Below are positions 44,490 to 52,900 of a DNA stretch of 64,000 nt, piece by piece. Each line of letters opens with the position of its first letter. Positions within the stretch are counted from its first letter, which is position 1. The position numbers and the translations under genes were made by a program. This DNA is from Alphaproteobacteria bacterium (GTDB lineage: Bacteria > Pseudomonadota > Alphaproteobacteria > Micavibrionales > Micavibrionaceae). Where the stretch lies: contig JAJFGV010000043.1 of NCBI GenBank assembly GCA_021775965.1, positions 1 through 64,000 on the forward strand. Reading direction: 5' to 3'. The notes beneath the pieces are model-generated. The model was given only the letters and a program-made list of their open reading frames with translations, was not told where the DNA came from and did not search any database.

Positions 44490-45749
44490 ATGGCTATTAT
44501 TGAAACAGACAATCCAGAAATCGAAAAAGAGCTGAAGAAGCTTGAAGCGTTGGTGGAAGAAGGCGGCGGCGGCACGCACTCTGATCTGCTTATTCACACC
44601 CATCAGGATGGCGGCCTCAGCATTGAGACAAAAGAGCCTATGCCCCCGGGAAAAGAAATTATACGCCTCTCACGCGATATCCTGCTGCCGGCCGATCAAT
44701 ATAATGTCAGCATTAAAAACGGCCAGTTTGATGTTCAGTTTCCTAAAAACAGCAATCTTTCAACGCTGCAAAAAAAATTAACAGAAAACATGATAGCGCT
44801 ATACAATCTGACTGATAAGGTTGCGCTCCATAAAAAACTTTCCTTCCTGCTTTCAATTTTTATCTATCCCGAGCTTGTTGACCTGCTGGCCAAAGGACGG
44901 CTTTTTGGCAACAATATGCGTCAGTGGGCAGAAAAAGCTGAGAAGGATCTACACGGAGAAGTGCTCGACCAGTTTGTCAGCGAAACCTTCCTCAAAACGA
45001 GACATCTTGGCTACAATGATCATTTTAGAACATCATCGGTCAGTATCCTCATGCCGATTGTCGATTTTATGAACCATCATTGGCAGGGCGCTGCCTTTAA
45101 TGTCGGTACCGGTGTGCGGCAGGGCGATCTGGCCGTGACCGCCAATCAGGTCGTGGATGGGAACAATGAATGCTATGCCTTTTATGGCATCATGGATGCG
45201 TTTGATACGCTTGTACGCTATGATTTTGTTGATGACTTCGCGCCGGTCGTACGCTCCATCCCCCTTGAACTTGAGGTGCCCGATTACGGAGTGATTAAGG
45301 TCAATAGCTTTCCTGGAGCAATCAACAAAAAGAAATTGCCGGAAAAACTTACGGACTTAAGTCGTTTTGTACCTGTCATGACCTTGAACGGGGAAGAAAA
45401 ATCTTTGAGCATTACGCATCTGATAATACCGACAAATGGATCACCAAGGGCATTGCGCCGCATTCTCTACGTATTGCTGGTCAATCTTATTGGGAAAGAG
45501 GCGGAAGAAAGCCTTTACGCACCATGGCTTCGTGAATCTGAACGTAAAATAATTGAAGAAAATAGCCGCTATTATAAAAAACTTCTCGATTTGCTGGACA
45601 AGCTTATACAAGAAAATGGCTCCAACCCTGGCCTAGATCGCGTGCACCACATGGCCAAATTGCAAATGAAAAAGCTTTCAGCATACATATATCTCGATGA
45701 TATGCCTGAACACAAAGAAAACAGGGCCTCGGTCTCTGGCAATTGTTAA
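44490..45749 (+). CDS. SET-domain-like protein, possible lysine methyltransferase
   Basis: 419 residues without signal peptide. The segment LMPIVDFMNHHWQGAAFNV (about 187-205) and CYAFYGIMDAFDTLVRYDFV (about 228-247) resemble the conserved NHxxxxN and YGxxxN/YGF motifs of RuBisCO-LSMT-type SET domains, where the Tyr and Asn make the SAM and lysine channel. The YGxxxN asparagine is replaced here. The C-terminal third is helical, as in LSMT enzymes. If real, it methylates proteins. A remote-homology test is needed; the neighbouring fibre genes could supply substrates. Confidence 0.55.
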   Translation: MAIIETDNPEIEKELKKLEALVEEGGGGTHSDLLIHTHQDGGLSIETKEPMPPGKEIIRLSRDILLPADQYNVSIKNGQFDVQFPKNSNLSTLQKKLTENMIALYNLTDKVALHKKLSFLLSIFIYPELVDLLAKGRLFGNNMRQWAEKAEKDLHGEVLDQFVSETFLKTRHLGYNDHFRTSSVSILMPIVDFMNHHWQGAAFNVGTGVRQGDLAVTANQVVDGNNECYAFYGIMDAFDTLVRYDFVDDFAPVVRSIPLELEVPDYGVIKVNSFPGAINKKKLPEKLTDLSRFVPVMTLNGEEKSLSITHLIIPTNGSPRALRRILYVLLVNLIGKEAEESLYAPWLRESERKIIEENSRYYKKLLDLLDKLIQENGSNPGLDRVHHMAKLQMKKLSAYIYLDDMPEHKENRASVSGNC

Positions 45750-45765
45750 CTTCAATGTCCACATC

Positions 45766-45907
45766 CCCCCGCAAACAAAGAAAGAGAAATGCGCCGAAAA
45801 CTCTGAATTTCGAGAACCGGAAGCGTAAATGTACTAAGGCGTACATGCGACCCGGAAGCGCAGAAATTTAGAGTTTGCAGGCCATTTATCGAACTTTGTT
45901 TCGGGGG
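45766..45907. repeat. Structured intergenic element, copy A
   Basis: Nested inverted repeats: an outer pair CCCCCGCAAACAAAG/CTTTGTTTCGGGGG (45766-45780, 45894-45907), an inner pair AAACTCTGAATTTC/GAAATTTAGAGTTT (45798-45811, 45863-45876) and a central ATGTA/TACAT pair. Between them lies a core, GAGAACCGGAAGCG...CCCGGAAGCGCA, shared with copy B at 49653-49820, whose arms have different bases but pair equally well. It begins 17 bases after the SET-like gene stop. Function unknown. Confidence 0.75.
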
Positions 45908-45913
45908 TAATAA

Positions 45914-45940
45914 AAAACCCCGGCACATGACCGGGGTTTT
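45914..45940. terminator. Bidirectional terminator
   Basis: AAAACCCCGG and CCGGGGTTTT form a 10-bp stem with a 7-base loop, with T-runs on both strands. It lies between the converging SET-like and pilin-like genes. Confidence 0.9.
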
Positions 45941-45963
45941 AAAACTCTTTAATTTTCGCGCTC

Positions 45964-46569
45964 TTAGTAAGCGGCAGTCAATGTAATCTGCTGCGTAAAG
46001 GCACCCTGAGGCTGTACAGCACCCCATGTTACGGTTGCACCAACCTTGATAGGGCCAGTCAGCGATGTAATGACGTAAGCTGCTTTCTTGGCTGTGGTAC
46101 CACCACCTGATGCCAAAGCTACTGACGCAGCACCGATATTGTCAAGAACAACAGTAGCGAGCTTCATCGTACCCACTGGACCACCAAGACCAACTGTCGC
46201 CCCAAGGACAACAGGGCCCAGACCGGCAACGGTCAAGTCAACCGGCGGCACAAGACTAACAGCGGTAAACGCAAATGATCCAGCCTGCGGCGTACCACCA
46301 ACGGCAACACCTTTGGTTAAAGCGATAGCACCAGCCGTGCTGATCGTCGCTTTACCACTTATGTTTGATGCAGCGTTTGAGCCGAATTGGACGTTTTTAC
46401 CGGCAGCAAGTTTAATACCTGTAATAAAACTACCTGTAACACTGATCTTGGCAGTAGCAGCATGAGCGCTGCTGATCAATGGTTGTGGCACAGCGCCACT
46501 AAGCGCAACAACGGCTGCACCTGCCACCGCCGCTGCTTTTTTCTTAATATGGGATTTCTTATATGACAT
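45964..46569 (-). CDS. Second pilin-like DUF4402-type protein
   Basis: 201 residues with a signal segment (VAGAAVVALSGAVPQPLISSAHA) and a Gly/Ala/Val-rich beta-domain of about 165 residues that ends GAFTQQITLTAAY, matching the C-terminal pattern of DUF4402-type subunits. Low-complexity composition makes finer assignment unsafe. It has its own terminator at 45914-45940 and is not contiguous with the chaperone gene, so it may be a separately expressed subunit of the same fibre. Confidence 0.68.
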   Translation of the reverse strand: MSYKKSHIKKKAAAVAGAAVVALSGAVPQPLISSAHAATAKISVTGSFITGIKLAAGKNVQFGSNAASNISGKATISTAGAIALTKGVAVGGTPQAGSFAFTAVSLVPPVDLTVAGLGPVVLGATVGLGGPVGTMKLATVVLDNIGAASVALASGGGTTAKKAAYVITSLTGPIKVGATVTWGAVQPQGAFTQQITLTAAY

Positions 46570-46938
46570 TAGCTAAGCTCCTTACTTTTCTAGTTTGGTA
46601 TTTCGATGTAACTCAGTATTGAAGCGTAAATATCCTTTTACGCCCTTATTATTCGCAAACCTTACTTGATTGCACGGTACCATAAAAAACAGACCTTGAA
46701 AAGCCACTAAAACCTGACACTGGCCAGATAGTAAAGGCTTCCCCTGCGTCACACCAAAGCATTTGCTGTAACTATAATAATAACGCCGTTTTGGTTAAAA
46801 TACCGTTTAAGTTATATGGCAACTATACTTAATAACATTCCCACATTTCTTATTTACTTCTGCGAGGGTAAGCACATATTATGCCTCCCTCAAGGTAAAA
46901 AAAGATTTATACACTGTATTATTCTGGAGAAAATATTT
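46570..46938. other. Intergenic region without genes
   Basis: 369 bases between two divergent genes. It contains a perfect GCGTAAA/TTTACGC dyad (46624-46643) close to the pilin-like gene start, and AT-rich promoter-like sequence near 46780-46830. An open frame extends upstream of the TPR gene from 46816 but has no ribosome-binding site. Confidence 0.6.
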
Positions 46939-49329
46939 ATGACCTCGTCAAAAGCAAAAGAAACTCAAGCCACAGAAGAAGATCAGCCGAAAGTCACACT
47001 GGATGAAGCATTAAAGCTTGCCCAGGGACACCATCAATCCGGCAACTACATTCTGGCAGAGCGCACATATCGCGATATCCTGCGGGCCGTTCCCGACCAT
47101 TTCCCGACAACGCAGTTTCTGGGTGTTCTGCTATTCCAGTCCGGTAACTACGATGAAGCCAAGGATTTTCTCAAACTGGCGCTTGAAACAGAGCCGGAAG
47201 ATCACGCCTGCTGGAACAACTATGGCGGCGTTCTGACTGCTCTTAATGAATATGAAGAAGCTCTGGAGGCTTATAACGAGGCCCTAAAAGTCCAGCCCGA
47301 GTATCTGGACGCCCTGAATAATAAATCCTATACGCTCTGGCTTCTGGAGCGATTCGAAGAATCTGAAGAAGCCTGTCATAAGGCACTTAAGATGGCCCCT
47401 AACAACATCGTGGCCCTCAACAATCTTGGGATCATTCTATCCAAGCGCATCAAATATGAAGAATCACTCGATGTCTGGGAAAAAGCCAGCAAAATAAACC
47501 CTAACGAGGCGATGATCTGGATCAACTGGGGCAACAGCCTGCGTGAAATGGGGCGGCTCGCTCTTTCAGAAGAAAAATGCCTCAAAGCCTTTGAACTGGC
47601 CCCGAAAAACCCTGAAGCCCTAAATAATCTTGCCAATGCGCTGCGCGACCAGGGCAAACCCGAAGAAGCTGTCGAACTCTATAGAAAAGCCACCAATATA
47701 AAACCGAACTATCACGAAGCGCATAACAACATGTCGATTGCCCTTACTGATAACTGCCACTTTGAAGAGGCGGCTATAGCCGCGCGTTATGCTGTCGCCT
47801 TCAAGGATGACTTCGCCGATGGCTATAGCGCTCTTAGTAAATCCTTGTGCCAGCTCGGTGAATACGAAGACGCTCACAGGGCGGCGCAGCGCGCCATTCA
47901 TCTTGACCCAGACAATGCCGCTACCTATCTCGATCTCGCTGATGTATTGCTTCGTGCCGATCAGCTTGATGATGGTGAAGCCGTTCTACAAGAAGCATTA
48001 AAACGTGAGCCTAATTCAGCCCGCGCCTATCTGAAGCTCTCCGAAATTCGTGAAAATATGACCAACTTCGAGGCCGCGCACGAAGCCATCGATAATGCGC
48101 TTAAGCTCAGCCCCGACATGGTTCAGCTTTGGCTACGCAAAGCCATGATTTACTATGTAGGGGGTGACGTAAACAACGGACTTGAAACAATCGATAAGGC
48201 ACTTACAATCTCTCCAAAATGGCCACTGGCTATGCATCACAAAGCAGAAATGCTTGTCTCCCTCAACCGTAATGACGAAGCGCAAGAACTGGTCCACGAG
48301 GTATTGTCTTTGGACCCCAACCTGCCAGGTTCCTATGCAACATTAACAGCTCTTAAAAAATTCAAATCCGAGGATGACGAAGACTTCGTGGCAATGAAAG
48401 CGCTGGAAGAAAATATTGAAACCTACGGTCAGGACCTGACAGCCGTATTTTATTACGCCATGTCCGATGCCTATGAACACATGGGTAAATACGAAGAATC
48501 ATTTGACTATCTAACGCGCGCAAGTGAACTCAAGCGCAAAGCTGTTCCTTATGTCACCTGGAAGGACATCGATTTTAACAGCCTTATCAAGGCAAGATAC
48601 ACACCTGACTATCTGGCACAGTTCGAAGATCAGGGCTCCGATTCAAATGTACCTGTCTTTATTGTTGGCATGCCGCGCTCCGGCTCAACCCTGACCGAGC
48701 AAATCCTCGCAGCACACCCTGAAGTCTATGGCGCCGGCGAATTATCAGCCCTTGGAAAAATACACAAACTTGTTGCTATGGAAGGTATCGAAGAAGCTCA
48801 AATTCTGGCCGACAGATATATCGAACTGGCCCATGCCAAAAAAGAAGCACAACATACCCGGGTTACCGATAAAATGCCGGCTAACTATATGTATATCGGC
48901 TTTATCAATTCCATCTTTCCAAACGCTAAAATCATTCATACGCGCCGCAACCCGATTGATACCTGCCTGTCCTGCTACAAGCAGAACTTCGCACGCGGGC
49001 AATACTGGTCCTATGACCTTGAGGAACTGGCCGCAGCCTATAAACGCTATGAAGGGCTCATGGAATATTGGCGTGAGGTGCTGCCCGGGCGCTTCCTGGA
49101 AATTGATTATGAAGACACCGTAAATGATTTAGAAAATCAGGCCCGCAAGCTCATCGACTATGTCGGCCTTGAGTGGAACGATGCCTGCCTTGAGCCGCAC
49201 AAACAAAAACGTGCTGTTTTTACGGCCAGCAAGGCCCAGGTCACAAAGCCTGTTTACAACACATCAGTTGAAAAATGGAAACGCTACGAAGAACAGCTCC
49301 AGCCCCTTATCGAAGCACTGAAGGCGTAA
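46939..49329 (+). CDS. TPR-repeat sulfotransferase
   Basis: 796 residues from the ATG at 46939, preceded by GGAGAAAA. Residues of about 20-540 are tandem tetratricopeptide repeats (repeated A-L-N-N-x-G pattern: ALNNKSYTLWLL, ALNNLGIILS, ALNNLANAL). The C-terminus is a PAPS-dependent sulfotransferase with the 5'-phosphosulfate loop FIVGMPRSGSTLTEQ (about 574-588) and HTRRNPIDTCLSCYKQNF (about 666-683). The TPR part probably selects a protein or glycan acceptor. No export signal is seen. Confidence 0.9.
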   Translation: MTSSKAKETQATEEDQPKVTLDEALKLAQGHHQSGNYILAERTYRDILRAVPDHFPTTQFLGVLLFQSGNYDEAKDFLKLALETEPEDHACWNNYGGVLTALNEYEEALEAYNEALKVQPEYLDALNNKSYTLWLLERFEESEEACHKALKMAPNNIVALNNLGIILSKRIKYEESLDVWEKASKINPNEAMIWINWGNSLREMGRLALSEEKCLKAFELAPKNPEALNNLANALRDQGKPEEAVELYRKATNIKPNYHEAHNNMSIALTDNCHFEEAAIAARYAVAFKDDFADGYSALSKSLCQLGEYEDAHRAAQRAIHLDPDNAATYLDLADVLLRADQLDDGEAVLQEALKREPNSARAYLKLSEIRENMTNFEAAHEAIDNALKLSPDMVQLWLRKAMIYYVGGDVNNGLETIDKALTISPKWPLAMHHKAEMLVSLNRNDEAQELVHEVLSLDPNLPGSYATLTALKKFKSEDDEDFVAMKALEENIETYGQDLTAVFYYAMSDAYEHMGKYEESFDYLTRASELKRKAVPYVTWKDIDFNSLIKARYTPDYLAQFEDQGSDSNVPVFIVGMPRSGSTLTEQILAAHPEVYGAGELSALGKIHKLVAMEGIEEAQILADRYIELAHAKKEAQHTRVTDKMPANYMYIGFINSIFPNAKIIHTRRNPIDTCLSCYKQNFARGQYWSYDLEELAAAYKRYEGLMEYWREVLPGRFLEIDYEDTVNDLENQARKLIDYVGLEWNDACLEPHKQKRAVFTASKAQVTKPVYNTSVEKWKRYEEQLQPLIEALKA

Positions 49330-49339
49330 GTATTAATAC

Positions 49340-49642
49340 ATGAGTGTTTGGGACGATCCGGAAGCAAAAAAGCAGAAAAAGCTTAACAAATGTATGCGAA
49401 ACGCCGTCTTCGCTCTGGGGGTTGGCATTGGGCTTTTATTGCTCATCGCCTTTTACCCGGACAAGGAAGGTGCTGAAAATATAACAAAAACTTTCAGCAC
49501 CCTTAGCTGGTGCCTTATCCTTTACGGAACCACTCTACTGGCCACTGTCATTTTTAAGCGGGACTGGGCCCCACCCATGAATACCCTTCTCACATGGATC
49601 GTTGTACCTGCGTATGTAGTCTACGTTTTTGCAGGCCAGTAG
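49340..49642 (+). CDS. Small hypothetical membrane protein
   Basis: 100 residues: a basic N-terminus (MSVWDDPEAKKQKKLNK) followed by three predicted membrane helices (ALGVGIGLLLLIAF, LSWCLILYGTTLLATVIF, LLTWIVVPAYVVYVFAGQ). I recognise no family. It starts 10 bases after the TPR-sulfotransferase stop and is probably co-transcribed. Its 3' end is immediately followed by structured element B. Confidence 0.7.
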   Translation: MSVWDDPEAKKQKKLNKCMRNAVFALGVGIGLLLLIAFYPDKEGAENITKTFSTLSWCLILYGTTLLATVIFKRDWAPPMNTLLTWIVVPAYVVYVFAGQ

Positions 49643-49652
49643 CGAACCATCC

Positions 49653-49820
49653 TTAGGGCGTGTCATCAGTTGAAGGATTTTGCACCGAAAACAGCGGGTT
49701 TCGAGAACCGAAAGCGCAAATGTATTCTACATACATACGAACCGGAAGCGCAGAAACACGCTGTTTGCAGGCCACTTGTGCCCTTTAGGGTAAAAGACGA
49801 TAACTGATGGCACGCCCTAA
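49653..49820. repeat. Structured intergenic element, copy B
   Basis: Outer inverted repeats TTAGGGCGTGTCATCAGTT/AACTGATGGCACGCCCTAA (49653-49671, 49802-49820, 18 of 19 pairs), an inner pair AAACAGCGGGTTTC/GAAACACGCTGTTT (49689-49702, 49753-49766) and a central ATGTA/TACAT. Core bases GAGAACCG(A)AAGCG and CCGGAAGCGCA, plus TTTGCAGGCCA, match copy A at 45766-45907; stem arms differ yet still pair. It starts 10 bases after the preceding stop codon. Confidence 0.75.
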
Positions 49821-49923
49821 AATCACATAAAAATAGTGCATCGACTGGCAATTAATTTTACACTGGAAGGCGGTGTAAATATCCTTCCTTCTATGATTCC
49901 ACAACCTGAAAAAGAACACATAC

Positions 49924-52900
49924 ATGTCTGATCTCGTAAACAAAGCGCTGAAACAACTTCCTGCCAAAGCAACAGCTGACCAGAAAAAATTTCTTAAAAC
50001 CATCAGCGCAGATATTCCCGACGAAGATATGGATTTATTCGAACCGGCACTTTTTGCAAAAATGGCGCTGACGCATTACGAGCTTGCAAAAAAGAAAGGG
50101 CAGGGAAAACCAAAACTAAAGATTTACTGCCCCGCCATAAAAGGGCAGACAAAACGCAAAACCATTATTGACCTTGTCAGTGATGATCTTGCCTTTCTTA
50201 TTGATTCAATTGCGGCTGAAATTAACAAACACGATCTCCTTATTCATCTTTTGGTCCACCCGCTCGTCTATGTTCAATACGATAAATCCGGCCGCTTAAA
50301 GGACATATCGGAAAAACCACAAGACAATTACAAAACCCAGTCTCATATCCATGTGCAAATTCATGAAACGCTGTCACAGGAAGAGCTGTCCGCCCTGGAG
50401 GCAGGACTATACACAGCGATCGATGATGTCTTTACGGCCAACCAGGACTGGCGGGAGATGCTCGAACAACTCAAGCTGAGCCAGGAACAGCTGGCTGCCT
50501 CCAAGACCAAAAGGCCGCCCAAGGAAATAGAAAAATACTGTGCCTTTCTCGACTACCTCTACAATAATAATTTTACGCTTCTGGCTTACCGTGAATATGA
50601 ATTCGTTACACGCGGCGGCACACTCAAAAGCAAAACCGTCAAAGATTCCAGCCTCGGTTTGTTGCATGATGAAGTCCGGCCCGCCTATATCAGCGAAAGC
50701 GAAGAGGGCCTGCCACGCAACCTTCAGGAATTAAGGCGCGACCTGGCACCGGTTTCAATCTCAAAAACCAATCGCCTCTCCACCGTTCACAGGCGCGTTC
50801 CGATGGACGCCATCGCCGTTAAAACCTACAAGCCGGACGGCAGCATCAAAGGTGAAAAGCTTTTCCTTGGCTTGTTTACCTCCGTGACCTATTCCCGCAG
50901 TGTCAGCGACGTGCCCTATTTACGGCAAAAAGTCGAGGACACCATCCACGCTTCTGGTTTTATTCAGGGCAGCCACGACCGCAAAGCCCTGCGCCACATC
51001 CTTGAAAAATATCCACGCGATGAATTATTCCAGATCGAAGTGGGTGAGCTTCTCAAAATTGCCCAGAACATTCTGCGCCTGCAGGAGCGCCAGCGCATTG
51101 CCCTGTTTATGCGCCGCGATCCTTTTGGCCGCTACATTTCCTGCCTGGTTTATGTGCCACGTGATCGTTTCGGCACCAAACTCCGAAAATCAATTGTCGC
51201 CATCCTGGAGCAGGAACTGAACGGTACCTGCAGTGATTTTTATACCACCATGGATGATTCGGTTTATGCCCGGGTGATGTGCATCGTCAATGTAGACCAA
51301 AAAAATCCACCAAAATACAGCCCCGGCCATATTGAAAAAATGCTGCAGGAAACCGGGCAAACCTGGCCGGAAATGCTCTCTGATGCACTTGTTCAGACAC
51401 TGGACGATGAAGACACAATCACAAGGCTCACACTGAAATATGATGAATCTTTCCCGGTGGCCTATACGTCCCGTTTTCTGGCCAAACACGCCGTTTTTGA
51501 TATCGACAAAATCGAAAAAACTTTAGAAACAGGCCGCGTCATTTTACATCTCTACCGTCCGGATGAAGCAGCCGAGAATCAACTGCGTATGAAAGTTTAC
51601 CATCCCGGCTCACCGCTTACGTTGTCCGATGTTATGCCGATCATGGAAGATATGGGCCTGCGCGCTATTTCCGAACTACCCTTTGAAATCAAGCCGGGAC
51701 GTGAAGATCAATCCGTCTGGATTCATGACTTCCTTCTTGAAATGCCGGAAGATCACGGCTCTGTTGTTATCGAAGACGTCAAAGAAAACTTTGAAACGGC
51801 TTTTACCAAAATCTGGTACAACGAAATGGAAAGCGACGGGCTCAACAGACTTGTTCTCGGCGCCAGCGCCAGTTGGCAGGAAGTTACCATTCTGCGCGCC
51901 TATGTCCGCTACCTGCGCCAAATCCGCTATCCGTTTAGTCGCCCCTATATCGAAAGAGCTTTAACCGAATACCCGGATATCAGCCGCCTGATCGTTGATC
52001 TTTTCAAAGCGCTCCACGATCCGGCCAACGGAAACAAAGGTGAAAAACTCGCCGAGACCTGTGAAAAGAAAATAAACAAGGCACTCGAAGACGTTGGCTT
52101 GCTCGATCAAGACCGCATCTTACGCAATATGGTCGCGATGATCAAAGCCACCATGCGTACCAATTTCTTCCAGACTGGTAAAGATGGTGAACCAAAGCCC
52201 TGCCTGGCACTTAAATTAAAAAGCAGTGAGGTTCCCGATCTGCCGGAGCCAAAACCTTTTGTCGAAGTTTTTGTTTATTCAACGCGCGTCGAAGCCATTC
52301 ACTTGCGCGGCGACATGATTGCCCGTGGCGGCTTACGCTGGTCCGACCGTCACGAAGATTTCCGCACCGAAGTGCTGGGCCTCATGAAGGCGCAAATGGT
52401 CAAAAACGCCGTCATCGTACCGATGGGCGCCAAAGGCGGCTTTGTCGTCAAATCCGATATCAAAGACCGTGATGAATTTTTCAAAGAAGGCGTGGAGTGT
52501 TACAAAACTTTCATTCGTGGCCTGCTCGACATTACCGACAACCGCAAGGGCAATAAAATTGTCCCGCCGAAAAAAGTCGTGCGCCGCGATGGCAACGATC
52601 CCTATCTGGTTGTTGCCGCCGACAAGGGAACCGCAACTTTTTCCGATATCGCCAACGGATTGTCGCAAGATTACGGCTTCTGGCTCGATGATGCCTTCGC
52701 CTCAGGCGGCTCGGCTGGTTATGATCACAAAAAAATGGGTATCACAGCTAAAGGCGGCTGGGAATCGGTCAAACTGCATTTCCGCCAGCTCAATCACAAC
52801 ACCCAAACCCAACCCTTTGACGTCGTCGGCATCGGCGATATGGGCGGCGATGTGTTTGGCAACGGTATGCTACTATCGAAAGAGATTCGTCTGATCGGCG

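Noticed and set aside
45752-46027. 91-codon minus-strand frame over structured element A
   Set aside because: The frame exists because of the element and terminator sequence; a similar spurious frame occurs over copy B, and neither has a ribosome-binding site.
49653-49820. Insertion sequence or MITE
   Set aside because: The 19-base terminal inverted repeats suggest it, but the related copy at 45766-45907 has different terminal sequences that still pair, which fits a conserved structure and not conserved transposon ends. No target duplication was seen.
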